Shown: positions 1 through 12,385 of the stretch, piece after piece
Numbering within the stretch: the first letter of the stretch is position 1
How the letters are laid out: each line of letters opens with the position of its first letter
Assembly (NCBI GenBank): GCA_026874595.1
Contig: CM049321.1
Location: 17,950,979-18,014,978 of the forward strand
From: Sipunculus nudus
Lineage: Eukaryota; Annelida; Sipuncula; Golfingiida; Sipunculidae
DNA: 64,000 nucleotides
Reading direction: 5' to 3'
Notes under the pieces: generated by a model
Databases searched by the model: none
What the model saw: the letters and a program-made list of their open reading frames with translations, nothing else
What the model was told of the DNA's origin: nothing
Translations under genes and position numbers: made by a program

Positions 1-651
1 GGTGAGGACATATTGATGTTTGTAAGTCTCAAAATATCTCCTCGTAAAAACTAAACAATTTCGAGTCTTTGAACAAGATGACCAGCTGTAAACTGCGATT
101 AATGTGTGTGTATCTTATATATGTATGTCTTATAAACTATTATTCATATTTTGGATTTCTATACAATATTTAATATAAAAATAAATGTGTAAAATAAATC
201 AAGATCGAAATGTAAACTTGACACTCAAATAAACTAAAGGAACCATTTTTTCATCATTAAGTATTGCCTCAAAAGTAAACCTTTTTTATATTCTGTTTCT
301 TAAATTGTTCAAAATTAAAATATACTGCTGCGGCCAATATTATCACTATTATTTTATAGCTCAATGGTAAAAATGAGTGATACATCTCAAGGTCTTTCTG
401 AAATTAAGGTTACAGACATCCCATAAATCAAACCAGTCTTATTGAACTAATATTATATTTAAATGAATAAATAATTATCACACACGGTGTAGCTCCAATC
501 ACCTGTAAACCAGATGTATTGGCAATTTTTTTAAATGATTCATTCATCATTTTTTCAATGGTTAATATAAAATGCTTCATTCTGATGGCTATAAATTGCC
601 CTTATATAACTTGCATCACATTTATCCTATGATTGATTTTAAATTGTATAC
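1..651. other. intron 4 of copy A (partial)
   Basis: AT-rich sequence after the exon 4 donor. No exon 5 equivalent is present. The same intron is 665 bp in copy C, so exon 5 is expected just beyond the left edge. Confidence 0.6.
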
Positions 652-703
652 CTCCTTCAAGAGCAGTTGCTGGAGCATACAGAGCCAATCCCATGTAAGA
701 AAC
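652..703 (-). CDS. copy A exon 4
   Basis: 52 nt ending in phase 1, acceptor TTTTGTAG, donor GTATAC. VSYMGLALYAPATALEG, matching the family's IVIYAPALALN helix. Confidence 0.85.
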
Positions 704-3700
704 CTACAAAAATTCCTCATGTAATACCATAACACTTGTATATAATGTATACGACAAAACAATCATTACCAAATTATTATATTCTATTATTATTTGCGGA
801 TTTGGGCGTGGTCTCCAAATAACGTTAGTCCGCTCTAAACTAGCTGACACGTCCCATAGCCACTACATTCTCCCCGGTTCTACATTCCTGCCTGGATGAT
901 GTCCACAGAGTACTTTCATGTCGCATGCCCGCGCCCTTGACGAACAGTGTATCATCCCATAACCCATATCTATGTATATGCATAATATAAAAGAAATCTG
1001 TCGACATGACTGGTTAATCCTACCGATTATCCTACCACAAAGCCGCTATCAGGTACCGCCATTTTCCATACAGACTAAACCTGGACGGCGGTCAAAGAGC
1101 AGTAGTGCGACTCCTCTAGTATATATGTATTAGAGACGAGATGAGACGACTTTTGAAAAAAAAAAATAAACACAATATTGTACTAACCACAGCGGTATCT
1201 ATAATAATATAAAGAGTACCTGTTGTACAATCAGGGTAAACACACATAAGAGACGGAGAGGCCGGGAACGGAATCTTTGGTCGATATACTGAAAAAAAAC
1301 AACACAAAATGAAGACAATATTTACACTTCCATGTACTTACACATACACAGGAGGCACACAGAGGGATAACGTTTGAGTAAAAAAGTGAAACACAATCTA
1401 ATATATTCAAATATATTAACATGCCGCAAAATATTCCTTAAAATGAGAATAAACAGAGATGTCGATAATAAAACGTGTGTATGTTTATGATTACATATTC
1501 CCTACCTCAAAAGCGCTGGTCAACTTGAGTGGGTAGAACAGTGGAACAAAGATGAGAGTGGACAGTACATAGCCAATCAAAGAACCCAGGGATTGTAAAA
1601 TTAACTGTGGTCCGTGTGTGTATACCTCAGCCGTTGTTCCAAGTATATAGATGGCCGAGATGACGGACATAAAGATAGACATAGACACCGGAATCACCTG
1701 TAAAAGAATATATTGGTATAAATATAAACATGGACACGGAAATTATCTGTAAGAAAATAGCAGGATAAGCAGATAGACTTGAACGCCGGCACAAGTAGTA
1801 AGAAACTAGCAAAGCATGAGGTCGTCTAGTACACTTGTGTGAATGAAGACCACACGATTAATCCAAACAAACAGGATAGAAATAGTATCGGTCGTCTTGG
1901 CTGGATTGTGGTGTAAAGCTTAAAGCTCAGGTGCTCGTATATCCATATGTGCATGAAAACTTATTCATTACTGTGTGAAATTTGAATACGTGCTACATAT
2001 GGATCAAAAGAGCGATTTCCTCACAGAGGGTCTGTGTCTGTGAGATCTATGGTATCTAGCGCCATCTTTGGCGGACTCTGTAACTATTAGGCTAGCGCGC
2101 TCACACGCTTGAGGTAGAAAAGACGCATTGTAAGTGAACTGCCATATTGAAAAGAAATGTAAAAGTTTCCTGAGTTGTTGTCTTCCTTAACGGCTGGTCG
2201 TACGGTTCCGATACGACAAAATCTGAGGAATTCCAGTAAATTAACGTCATTCTCGTATTTTTAAAAGCCTCCTGGATCGGCTATACTTCTGCCAGTTCGA
2301 TCATATACGCATACATGGGTTTGAGCTTTATCAGCTTGGTGGAAAGTTTGGACTGCAATATAATACGATAAGACGGGGAAAGATGGCGCCCGAGCTGTAC
2401 TTTTGCCTCAGGTATAGACCTGCCCATTCATTTTCCCAAGCAACTTTAGGTTGTTTATGTTTATTTGTCCAAAATGTTGGAGAAAACATTGAAATTATAG
2501 AAGAGAGATAGCCTATAGCTATCATTTTGTATATTGCACTCCAGGCCTAGCGCTAAAAACACCCATGGACATTCTAGCGCAGCTGTAGACCGCCCTCTCC
2601 AGGGACTAGAGAAGAATTCTTCAGGAAAAGAATGATTGGAGAAGTGAGGCACATTCCTTCAGGTTTTACCTTTGTTTGAATAAAAAAAATATTTCCAAAT
2701 AATATTTCCTTGGTTAGAAGAGAACCTATTCAAACAAGGATTGGTCTTCAGGCTTTTATACATCTTAAATGAAAACTTAAAAACAACAGTTTTTCTTGAC
2801 ACAGCGGTAAACTAGACGGTTTCAGAAATGAAGCAACTGTCCTGGATCCAGACAGTGATCCAGATGACTCCTATAATTTAATCAGTTGTTCCTTGTATCA
2901 TTGCTGAGCTATACTGAAATGTAAAGCCTACCTGAATTTAAAATTATAATAATCTTATGGTAATATTTAATTACGTCCATAAAAGAGATGCATGCTACAA
3001 GACAAAGAAAGTCCTCTCTATATTATGAATTATACGGAGCCATTGAACGTAAGACTGTTCATTTCTAGCAATTGCTCTTAGGCTTCAATAAGATAAACGC
3101 TACATTTAATTTTCATGAAATTAAAATGATAACTAGAATGTTCATACCTTACATAACAGGCAGCATGTGTCGGATAACCTTTAAACTTTGGATACATTAT
3201 CTATCTATCTTATATAAATATGTCAAAATTAATGCTGCATATTGACCATGTTATTATCATATTCCTCAATGAATATAATGTTATAGTATATAAAATAGTA
3301 CAGAGCAATTTAAAATTTGAATGAAATAAATCATTATGCTACTTAACGACTTTGTTGTACACAAGGAAATTGAAAGTGTGTTGCTTATTACCCCAGTAGT
3401 GTATTCCTTAATATGAATTGTATATACCATATTAAAGGTCATTTGTCAATGAAATTATGAAGATTAATGAAATAAACGTATAAATCAAAATAAATAAAAA
3501 GCTGGTTTCCAAGAGATCTTTGTCTTGCATTTCGTTGCCTTTTTTTTATATATAAACACGAATTGTTCTATGCCTACTTATATACTAATGGTTTTATTCA
3601 TATACCTTGAGTTGTCGATTACCCATTAGGTATTCTTTTGTGGTCTTCTGTTTCCCACCGGTCAGTGCATAGTATACCCCTATACCCAGGGAAATACCCA

Positions 3701-3758
3701 AAGTCAAAACAAAAATAACCCAGTCCACCCAGTGGAGAGATCGCTGTACCACCGCCAT
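652..3758 (-). CDS. SLC5-type sodium-coupled transporter, copy A, exons 1-4 (3' part outside window)
   Basis: Sodium:solute symporter of the SLC5 monocarboxylate/multivitamin branch (SLC5A8/A12/A6-like), a plasma-membrane Na+-driven importer. Four exons are read on the minus strand: 3606-3758, 1506-1697, 1220-1288 and 652-703. All have GT donors and AG acceptors, and their lengths (153, 192, 69, 52 nt) equal those of complete copy C. The start ATG at 3758 gives MAVVQRSLHWVDWVIF, aligned with the starts of copies B and C. Exon 2 has the family stretch GTTAEVYTHGP and exon 4 has YMGLALYAPATALEG. The remaining 13 exons should lie beyond the left edge. No disabling change is visible in these four exons, so this is probably a working gene. 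Substrate cannot be deduced: lactate-type monocarboxylates, nicotinate or vitamins are all possible in this branch. Confidence 0.85.
1220..1288 (-). CDS. copy A exon 3
   Basis: 23 codons, acceptor TTTTTCAG, donor GTACTC. YIDQRFRSRPLRLLCVFTLI, the equivalent of the family's YLELRFN segment after the second long helix pair. Confidence 0.87.
1506..1697 (-). CDS. copy A exon 2
   Basis: 64 codons, phase 0 at both ends; acceptor TTTTACAG, donor GTAGGG. Starts VIPVSMSIFMSVISAIYILG and ends LFYPLKLTSAFE, covering two membrane helices. Confidence 0.87.
1698..3605. other. intron 1 of copy A
   Basis: About 1.9 kb of AT-rich DNA with no coding similarity that I recognise. Short open frames at 2331-2652 have no family features. 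Confidence 0.6.
3606..3758 (-). CDS. copy A exon 1
   Basis: 51 codons ending in phase 0, donor GTATAT. Encodes the N-terminal tail, the first helix (WVDWVIFVLTLGISLGIGVY) and the loop GGKQKTTKEYLMGNRQLK. Confidence 0.85.
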
Positions 3759-4500
3759 TTTGCCGAGTTACTGTCCGTATAACTGTTTGCAGTGGTTTCG
3801 ATGGCTCTCTCTAACAGGTTTCTGATAGTATTATTGACACATGGCATTGAAGACGACCTACTTTTAGATAAATGGACTTTAGTACGTTTTTTGCGGAGTT
3901 ATGCTAGGCATTCAAATTTCGGATTATGTTTGAACATTTTACCAGTAAATTTAATTCAGATTGTGTCTATACATGAATAAATGAGAGAAAGCTGAAGTGT
4001 TCGTGTCTTCGATATCCGTGATAGGTAAATCGTTATGTCATCATGTATTATGCAATGACTGTGGTCATGAATAACTTGAGCTTTGTCGAACTAAGTCTCA
4101 TTTAATCGTTCTACACTTAAGAAATCATGGCATATCTAATATGTACCTGTGTATGCCTACATGTGTCTATATGTGTCTTTATGCTCAAAGCATGATAAGT
4201 GAGCTTCCTGAGGGAATTCTACAATTATTCTTGTCATATCTAATTATTTAATTATTCTACAATTGTCATTATTATAAATGTCATTTTAACAGAGTTTTAC
4301 TTGATGCAGCAGACCCTGCAATAAATCCCACACATAATTATTCAATAATATGCTCTTCACGGCCATTATGTTGACTCATTATATAACATATATAATATTT
4401 CGTGAAAACCATTACACGGACGAAAGCGGTTTGAATACAGGTACAAGGAAGCTTATACATGGGCCATGACGCTGAATTCAAGGAACATTGAACAATTGGT
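3759..4500. other. 5' flank of copy A
   Basis: Holds the presumed 5' UTR and promoter of copy A; nothing specific is recognisable. A 62-codon open frame on the plus strand at 3792 has no support. Confidence 0.4.
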
Positions 4501-4544
4501 AAAATAACTCCCAGAGTGCTCAAAATCATGCATTTTGCGAACAG

Positions 4545-5230
4545 ACCTTAGATATAGGTTACAGTGACCTTATTCTACATTCAGCTGCTACCATTTAAGC
4601 CCATCTGATTAACAGAGTTTTAAAATCAAGTGCTCCTACACACCTCACAGAATATAGGTCACAGTGACATTATTTCAGGTTTCCATTTTTACAGGAACCT
4701 CCCTAGATTTCAATCCAATTAGAAATTTCTAGGTCCAACTGTGTACCAATGATCAAAACTGCCTTATAGGGTGCTCAAATCATGTTCTTTCACATATCCT
4801 GCAGAATATAGGTCACTTTGACCTTATTTCAGGTTTCCTAGATTTTCCTAGGACCTAGGGTGTACAATAAGAGGATTCTAGGTCCTACGGCAACAGTTTG
4901 TGGCCTATTAACGGCAAAAAAAAGAGAGAAAAAAATTGTGTAAAAATTTAAAAAAATACAGTTGGCGCCACCAATCTGAAGGAACTGATGAAACACACCA
5001 TGATCCATATGCATGCAAGGAATCATGTTGATCAATGCATTCGATACTGGAGCTGTTGGTACCATTATTTGTTCTTAGGGGTACTTATGAGCCCCATAGC
5101 TAGGAGGATATGGGTGACAGAGACCTTATTTCTGGTTTCCGAGGATATTGTAATGGATCTTTATGTATGTCAAGTTAGAAGATTCTAGATCCAACAGTTA
5201 CGATTTGTGCCCTATCAACGCTTTACATGA
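4545..5230. repeat. diverged tandem repeat (steroid-element-like AGGTCACAGTGACCT motif)
   Basis: A block resembling ATATAGGTCACAGTGACCTT followed by ATTTCAGGTTTCC recurs near 4549, 4651, 4803 and 5108. The stretch after it (GATTCTAGGTCC, then a CCTATCAACG-like run) recurs at about 4874 and 5180. Copies are strongly diverged. The AGGTCAnnnTGACCT core looks like a nuclear-receptor response element, but this is probably fortuitous within a repeat. Confidence 0.5.
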
Positions 5231-7983
5231 CCGCTTCATTTGAAGGTCGTAAAAAACATAGAGAAAAAAATGCGTAAAATTAAAAAAAAATACAAGGCCT
5301 TTTATTACCCTGATGTGGTCTTACAATTATTGGCAACTTAGCACAACTAACGTACTGAATAGTCAATGTATTCCATACCTAAAGATAGAGGTTTTGTGAA
5401 TCTGTAAGAAAGGAGTTGTTTGGTACTGTCTAATAATTAGGGGTTCGTAATAAGGGGCTCAATCTGATAACAAGTAAAACTATCATACTGAATAATCAAG
5501 GTACTGTCTGTTGTTTCATTTATTTCCTAATCTTAGCAGTACACGTCATGAGTGAGATAACCTACCTTGATGTTGTTAAGTTTTCAAAATAATCAGGCCA
5601 TGTTATGTTGCGGGTGGCGACATCAGTCTTGTATACAAGAAAGCCATAAAATATGCATGGTCAGGACAAGATTTCAGAAAGATGAATCAAACTTCTCTTG
5701 AGTTAGCTGCGCTGGGCTGACCAAGTCAAGAGAAGCTAATTTGCTACTGCGGCTTCTGCACTGAGTGAACGCATGACCTGTATCCGGCCGCATTGAGTGA
5801 ACTCTTGACATGTTGCAAAATCTGATAAATTTTGGCATTCTGCCAAAACTATAAATAGAACCAGACCCAGACTTGGCCTGTAGCCAAATCTGAAATAGTT
5901 TACAGTCTCAAAAGCTTTTTTAGATGTCTGGCCTGTTGCTTAATGTTTATACATACTGAAAGATTTTGACTACAATGCTTTTTCAAGCTGCATATTCATG
6001 ATTTCTTTTTTATTAAAATGTTAAGAATAATGAATAACAGATGCCTATTGAAAGCTGTGGCCAAATCTGAAACAGATGGCACTCTGCCAAGCTTTTATAG
6101 ATACAGACAAAATCTTAGCCTGTTGCCAAATACTGTTTACACATACTGAAAGACTGGCGAAAATGCTTTTTATTTTTCATGCTGACATATTCATACATTT
6201 TTTACCAAAAATGATTAGAATAATAACGATGCCTATTAAAAGCAAAATAAGAATACAGATCTATATATTGTTTGCATGGATATACCTTACACATAATTTA
6301 GATATGGACACAAATTGCCTGTACAGCTCTGCTCTACCTACAGAGCCCAATCTGCTACTACATAATATCTAGAATTTTTGTTTACATAAGTATCTCACAG
6401 TCCTTCCATTGGTAAATGTTTATTAATTCAGAAAAAAATCATTTAAGTGAACTTGAACCTAAGAATTATTTTTATGTAATGTGTTATACATTAAAACATC
6501 GGTTTTGGAGAAGACTATTGTACCCCTCAGTTTGATATATGCTTACCTGGCCACAAGACCAACTTCAGTGTTCTAGGACTCTACAAAAAATAAATTAATT
6601 CTATATGTTCTTATACAATTAAAAGAACCCCATCCTAGGTAAATTCTTGTGAAAATTTCAACCGTACTGCTTGTCAGTTTCATCATGTAACATGTTTAAC
6701 TTCGAAGCTGAAAGGGGCTAAAATTACGAGTTGTTTATCACATAAAAACAGACTGAAGCAGGTGGCGCCTCAAAATCCACAATTTCAAACAGGAGTCATC
6801 TGACCAACATTTGCACATAACTTGGTGATGCTAGCTTATGTCGTTGATTATATTGTTATGTTAGTATGCTTATTTTGCCAAATGACTCAGTTTATTTTCC
6901 AGTAACTCTGCAAAAAAAATCACCAAACCTTAACCATTTGAACAAATTTGAGAGAACTCATCTCTGGAATTTTTTCAATGATATATTGAACAATCTGGCT
7001 GAACAATTTTGGAGAAGAAGATTTTCAAAGTTTTAGAGCTTTTGTTATGACTTAGTTCATCTTCCAGTAACTCGGCCAAAAATCACCAAACTGAACCATT
7101 CGAAAATACTTTAGAAATATTGTTTCTTGAATTATTTATGTGAAATATTTAATATTTTACAATATTTTGTATTGAAGAAGATTTTAAAAGGTATTTCAAC
7201 TTTTCAACAAGTCAATGCTCAATCCAAATAAGATTCATATGTGACTGATTCTTCAATAAAATTTGGCGCTGCAAGCTCTGACGGTTTTGGAGTTAGCATG
7301 GGTTAACGTAAGGACGACGGCGGAACGACGACGCTGCGCTATTGCATCAGCTTACAGGTTAGCTAAAAGTAAAACTATCATAATGGAAAATCAGGATACT
7401 AAGCGTCTTAGAATTTTTGTGTGTCTTTTTCATAGGGGCTTTATTATACCATGGTATTGCCTAATAATTCGGGGCTTAATCTAATAACGAGTAGAACTAT
7501 TATACTGGAAAAAAAAACAAGAAGCATCTGATAATAGAGGCACGTCTATATCCAAGGGGCTTTATCATACTGAATAATAAAGGTACTATGCGTCCAATAA
7601 TAAAGGGTTTTAGTTTGTCTGTATCCAAGGGGCTTAATTATACCCTGTATTGTCTAATAATATGGGGTTTAATCTGATAAGAAGTAAAACTATCAAGGGT
7701 GAAGTATGCATATTATCCAAATCTCTTTTATGGTGCCAATGACGCTCTGCATTTTTCGTGTGAACATAACATCTTTCAGTAACTACTTAAAAAACAAACA
7801 AAAATATAACTTTTTATAATCACATATAGAAAGATGTTACAGTAAATATAATTCTTTAAAAGATATGTAATATATATCTTCATTAAATCTGAATGTGTTT
7901 CCGTGATATCTAAACATATGTTCACAAATATACACATACATAGAAAATAATTTATATTTTACATTATTTGACCTAATTTTAAA
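5231..7983. repeat. intergenic region with diverged direct repeats
   Basis: No gene seen. A unit of about 180 bp is tandemly duplicated at roughly 5877-6054 and 6058-6243 (GGCCAAATCTGAAA, then TACATACTGAAAGA, then GATGCCTATT). A second family (GGGGCTTAATCTGATAA, then AGTAAAACTATCATACTG) occurs near 5450-5510 and several times at 7370-7700. The small open frames here, such as 6076-6372, fall inside these repeats and show no protein family features. Confidence 0.5.
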
Positions 7984-9215
7984 CAAGGGTGCGCTTTTGT
8001 CCTGGTATGCACTTTTAGGGGCGGGCTTTTGTCCTACTTTGCACTTTTAGGGGTGGGCTTTTGTCCTACTGTGCACTTTTAGGGGTAGGATTTTGTCCTA
8101 CTATGCACTTTTAGGGGTGCGCTTTTGTCCTACTGTGCACTTTTAGGGGCAGGATTTTGTCCTACTATGCACTTTTAGGGGTACGCTTTTGTCCTACTCT
8201 GCACTTTTAGGGGTAGGCTTTTATCCTAATATGTACTTATAGGGGTGGGCTTTTGTCCTACTGTGAACTTTTAGGGGTGAGCTTTTGTCCCAATATGCAC
8301 TTCTAGGGGTGGGCTTTTGTCCTACTGTGCACTTTTAGGGGTGGGCTTTTGTCCAACTGTGGACTTTTAGGGGTGCGCTATTGTCCTACTGTGATCTTTT
8401 AGGGGTGAGCTTTTGTCCCAATATGCACTTCTAGGGGTGGGCTTTTGTCCTACTGTGCATTTCTAGGGGTGGGCTTTTGTCCTACTGTGCACTTTTAGGG
8501 GTGGGCTTTTGTCCAACTGTGGACTTTTAGGGGTGGGCTTTTGTCCTACTATGCACTTTTAGGGGTGGGCTTTTGTCCTACGGTGCACTTTTAGGGGTGG
8601 GCTTTTGTCTTTCTGTGCAATGTTTGGGGTGCGCTTTTTTCCTACTGGGCACTTTTAGGGGCGGGCTTTTGTCCTACTATGCACTTATAGGGGTGCGCTT
8701 TTGTCCTACTATACACTTTTAGGGGTGGGTTTTTGTCCTACTGTGCACTTTTAGGGGTAAGATTTTGTCCTACTCTGTACTTTTAGGTGTGGGCTTTTGT
8801 CCTACTCTGCACTTTTAGGGGTGGGCTTTTATCCTAATATGTACTTATAGGGATGGGCTTTTGTCCTACTGTGAACTTTTAGGGGTGAGCTTTTGTCCCA
8901 ATATGCACTTCTAGGGGTGGGCTTTTGTCCTGGTGTGCACTTTTAGGGGTGGGCTTTTGTTCAACTGTGCACTTTTAGGGGTGGGCTTATGTCCTACTGT
9001 GGACTTATAGGGGTGGGCTTTTGTCCTACAATGCACTTTTAGGGGTGCGCTTTTGTCATACTGTGCACTTTTGGGGGTGGGCTTTTGTCCTACTGTGCAC
9101 TTTTAGGGACGGGCTTTTGTCCTACAGTGCACTTTTAGGGGTGGGCTTTATCCTACCGTGCATTTTAGGGGTCCGTTTGTGTCCTATGGGGATTTGGCCA
9201 GGTGGGCTTCTGTCT
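7984..9215 (+). repeat. 32-bp minisatellite array, about 38 copies
   Basis: Tandem 32-bp unit, consensus AGGGGTGGGCTTTTGTCCTA plus CTGTGCACTTTT, lightly diverged. A sub-block starting ATCCTAATATGTACTTATAG at 8223 and again at 8831 shows a higher-order period of 608 bp (19 units). Open frames at 9021-9272 are products of the repeat, not genes. Confidence 0.95.
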
Positions 9216-12200
9216 TACACTACACTATTAATAGTAGTACCCGTAGTACATGTACTATCGCCCACAAACTAATTTTTTTTATCAACTGTTTCCTGTTCTC
9301 GAAATATTTAAAGACTGTTAATTATAAAACGAACCAAATGCCTATCAAGAGTTATTTACACAGGAGCAATGTCTTGACCTGTATATTGTCAAGTCATTTT
9401 ATTTGATCTTTAAGCAAAACCGAGAACAAATTGTAACTGGAATGAAACCAACTGTATCTTACTCAAAAAGATCTGAAGAATAACATATTAAAATTCCAAA
9501 GAAAGACCCATTCGGGGAAAGTCATTTAATTTGGCTAATTGACGATTAAGTTTCACTTTACGTATCTACACATTGTAATATTAACCATGCTCTTCATCCG
9601 AGGCTAATTGTGTGATATTCATATACACGTACATTAAAGAAAGAGAAAGGGCTTAAAGTTAGCCTGTAAGTGCTTATCGTGACATAATCATTGGGACACG
9701 CTGGTTTTTATCCGTTAATTAAATTACAAACGTGCTGATTTTCTGCAAATTTCTGCAATTTGTTCCCGGTTTGGTTTAAAAATCAAGTAAAATGACTAGA
9801 CTTATTGTGTGATATTCATGTACACGTACATTAAAGAAAGAAAACAGGCTTAAAGTTTGCATGTAAATAGTTTTGGTGACATAAACATTGGGACCCGCTG
9901 GTTCTAATCCGTCAATTAGATGACAAACGTGCCGATGACATCCGACCAGCATCAAGCAAACAATGTTTTATATATCTGAGAGAATCACATGAAAAGAAAA
10001 TTGTACATAAGAACAGGATTCAAGCAACTTTGAGACCCCGCGCAGTTGCAAAAGGTCACTCGGTCACGCGAGTAACGTCACCAAGTAACATGGGCCCATG
10101 ACAGATTATTTCTACAAAGGCAGGACGCGTATTTTCATCGTTGCAACTTGAACATGATACATGGTATATGTCTAGTAGGAGACTACACCTAAAGATACTG
10201 AAGAGCACTGGCCGGAAGTCAGATCAGCACCCATGTAAATTCAGCACAGTAAATTCTGGATACATTCAACCATCGTAACCCTTGGATTGTGTCAATTGCA
10301 TGGTTTGATACTAGTATATTGTAGATCCAGCCGGCAACTTTGAGATAATAGGGCTAGTTGTTCTCACGATATTACCAATCTCTTGGGCAAGTGGGCAAGT
10401 GCTATTGTGGAGCCCTGTCTTGGTCAATATACTAAAATCGATATTGTTGGTAATTTTACATCTTAGGTTCAATAGACAGGCAGAGTAAAGATCTATCAAA
10501 TAAGTGGTCACTGATAGGGGTTAAGACCAAGTTTAATATGACAATATGCAGATACGTAAAGTAAAACTTAATCGTTACTTAACCAATTCAAATTATCAAA
10601 TAAATGACTTTCCCCAGTGGGATGTTTAGAGAATTTTTAGATGTAATTCTCCAGATTATTCTGAGAAAGATAGTTGTTTTTTTTTATTTCTGTTGCAATT
10701 TGTTCCGGGTTCAACCTTGTTTTTACTAGATTTGTAAAATGAGGTTGATTTTAAGTCTTTCGACTGTCAGGTTCACCTGAGCTGAGGTGACGGCCGCCGT
10801 CCCACACGGACTAAAAACCAGATATCTAAAGTCTAAAAATATCTTAAGTTTTCCTACATGGGCATCTGGTGTAATGGCATGTTGTCGGCCCTTTATATTA
10901 GCCTACAAAATATATATCTGTCCAGTACTCTGTCAGTTTGTGAAGTAATAACCGAATAGTGACTGACGTTGTTAGTGCGCATGGCTCCACTGGGAGCAGC
11001 TGAAAAGGATGGGAAGGCGCCATGTGCGCACAGGGGGCATATGCCCCCCCCCCCCCCCCCCCCACCCTTAGCGCTCGTTGATTGATTTTTATATTTTAGT
11101 GGCTTTTTTTCCCGTAATGCTTATATCATAAAGCCTTTCATTTGAATTTCACCATGGATGTTACCAGGGATAATTTTTATCTCAAGCTGTCCCTTTCCCA
11201 TTCTCTCATAGCAACCCCTACTCAAGAGGACCAAAGCAATACCAGTGACTGGAAACATCCCTTGGTAAATGGAGGGTCAAACCTCAAGCTGCATTAGCCC
11301 ATACCTTTCAAAATGGAAATTATTCACTCTCCCATACTATTGATAACTATTGGATATACATAAATGTGTACATACTCAGAGTAAAACACGCCTACATGGC
11401 CAAAAATGAGGCATATGTTATGGTCAGTTTACTGGCATATACAATATAATTGAAAATGTTTTGGAAATGCTGCCATTTCATGTGCATGTAATTTGGGCAG
11501 TTACACATTTTTCGGCAAGGCAAAGTCCCTAGTCTAAAAATCATATTCGTTATGGCGAATTTTTGACCGATTGAACGGATAGTTAATGAATAAGCTGAAT
11601 ACAGGAACAGGTGTGTATAGGTGTTGGAAGGTATTTTTGTATTAAAAAAAAAAAACAATTTTTGCGACACGGAAATTTGCAAATTTTCAGCATCGTCATA
11701 CTGCCATGTCTTTGGTAGCCATGAAAAGCACAGCTGCCACAGGCTTTGTAGTATGAAAATGAATTCAGTATCTTTTCGCAGTTTGTAGGATCCGAACAAG
11801 GTTTGCACAAATTTGGTTTAAGGAATGATAAAGATAGGCCTATAGTTTTATAAAGACTGTGGTCTCAGTAAACTTAATGTTCGGATTCGGTGGAAAAGTA
11901 TCAGAACAGCGGGGAATACTGAAAGGATGGATTTGTGATGGGTGGGGGTGGGGTGAAACCCATTAAAGGAATTATTATATATTAAATCATTAAACGAAAT
12001 GTTGTTAAACAAATGCATCAATTTAATTTCAGGGTTTAGTTTCTCTATTGTACAATCTCCCTGTTCTTTATTCTATGCAACACCAACTTGTCTATCCACT
12101 TTGCTTCAAGAATATAAAAATGTTTAAATGTTAAAATTATATTTTTTCGTACATGTGTAGATTCAGTGACAAGGATTAAACTATTTGTCATATGTGTAAC

Positions 12201-12380
12201 GATTTAGTAATTATGATTTTAATTGTGTTTTGTGTCATAACGAAATAGGTGGAACTTCATGTAAATCTAGGTATTAATATGTTTAACAGTTATTTCATTG
12301 AAGCAGTTTTTGCAATTAAAATGTTTCAGGGATTCATATCTATTGTCAATGCCTCTAAATATTTGTTGATTCAAAGCTGG
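9216..12380. other. intergenic region between copy A and the left array
   Basis: No gene found. A direct repeat of about 135 bp occurs at 9608-9745 and 9803-9936 (GTGTGATATTCATRTACACG start). A run of 20 C lies at 11044-11063. The 138-codon minus frame at 11392-11808 has no recognisable family, no splice context and low-complexity composition. I also searched here without success for the missing terminal exon of pseudogene B. Confidence 0.55.
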
Positions 12381-12385
12381 TTTGG

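Noticed and set aside
4545-5140. Cluster of hormone response elements
   Set aside because: The AGGTCAnnnTGACCT-like core recurs because the surrounding unit is repeated; no other evidence of regulation.
7984-9215. CRISPR-like array
   Set aside because: Units are contiguous with no unique spacers and the genome is eukaryotic; it is a minisatellite. The same holds for the 22-bp arrays.
9021-9406. Open frames of 82-83 codons at the end of the 32-bp minisatellite
   Set aside because: Translation of repeat units only.
9555-9605. GGATGAAGAGCATGG on the minus strand as the missing terminal exon of copy B
   Set aside because: Only about 17 of 22 bases agree with the start of exon 17, stops follow at once, and the rest does not align.
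11392-11808. 138-codon minus-strand open frame
   Set aside because: No recognisable motif, no homologous exon structure, AT-rich composition; an overlapping frame of 75 codons is equally open.
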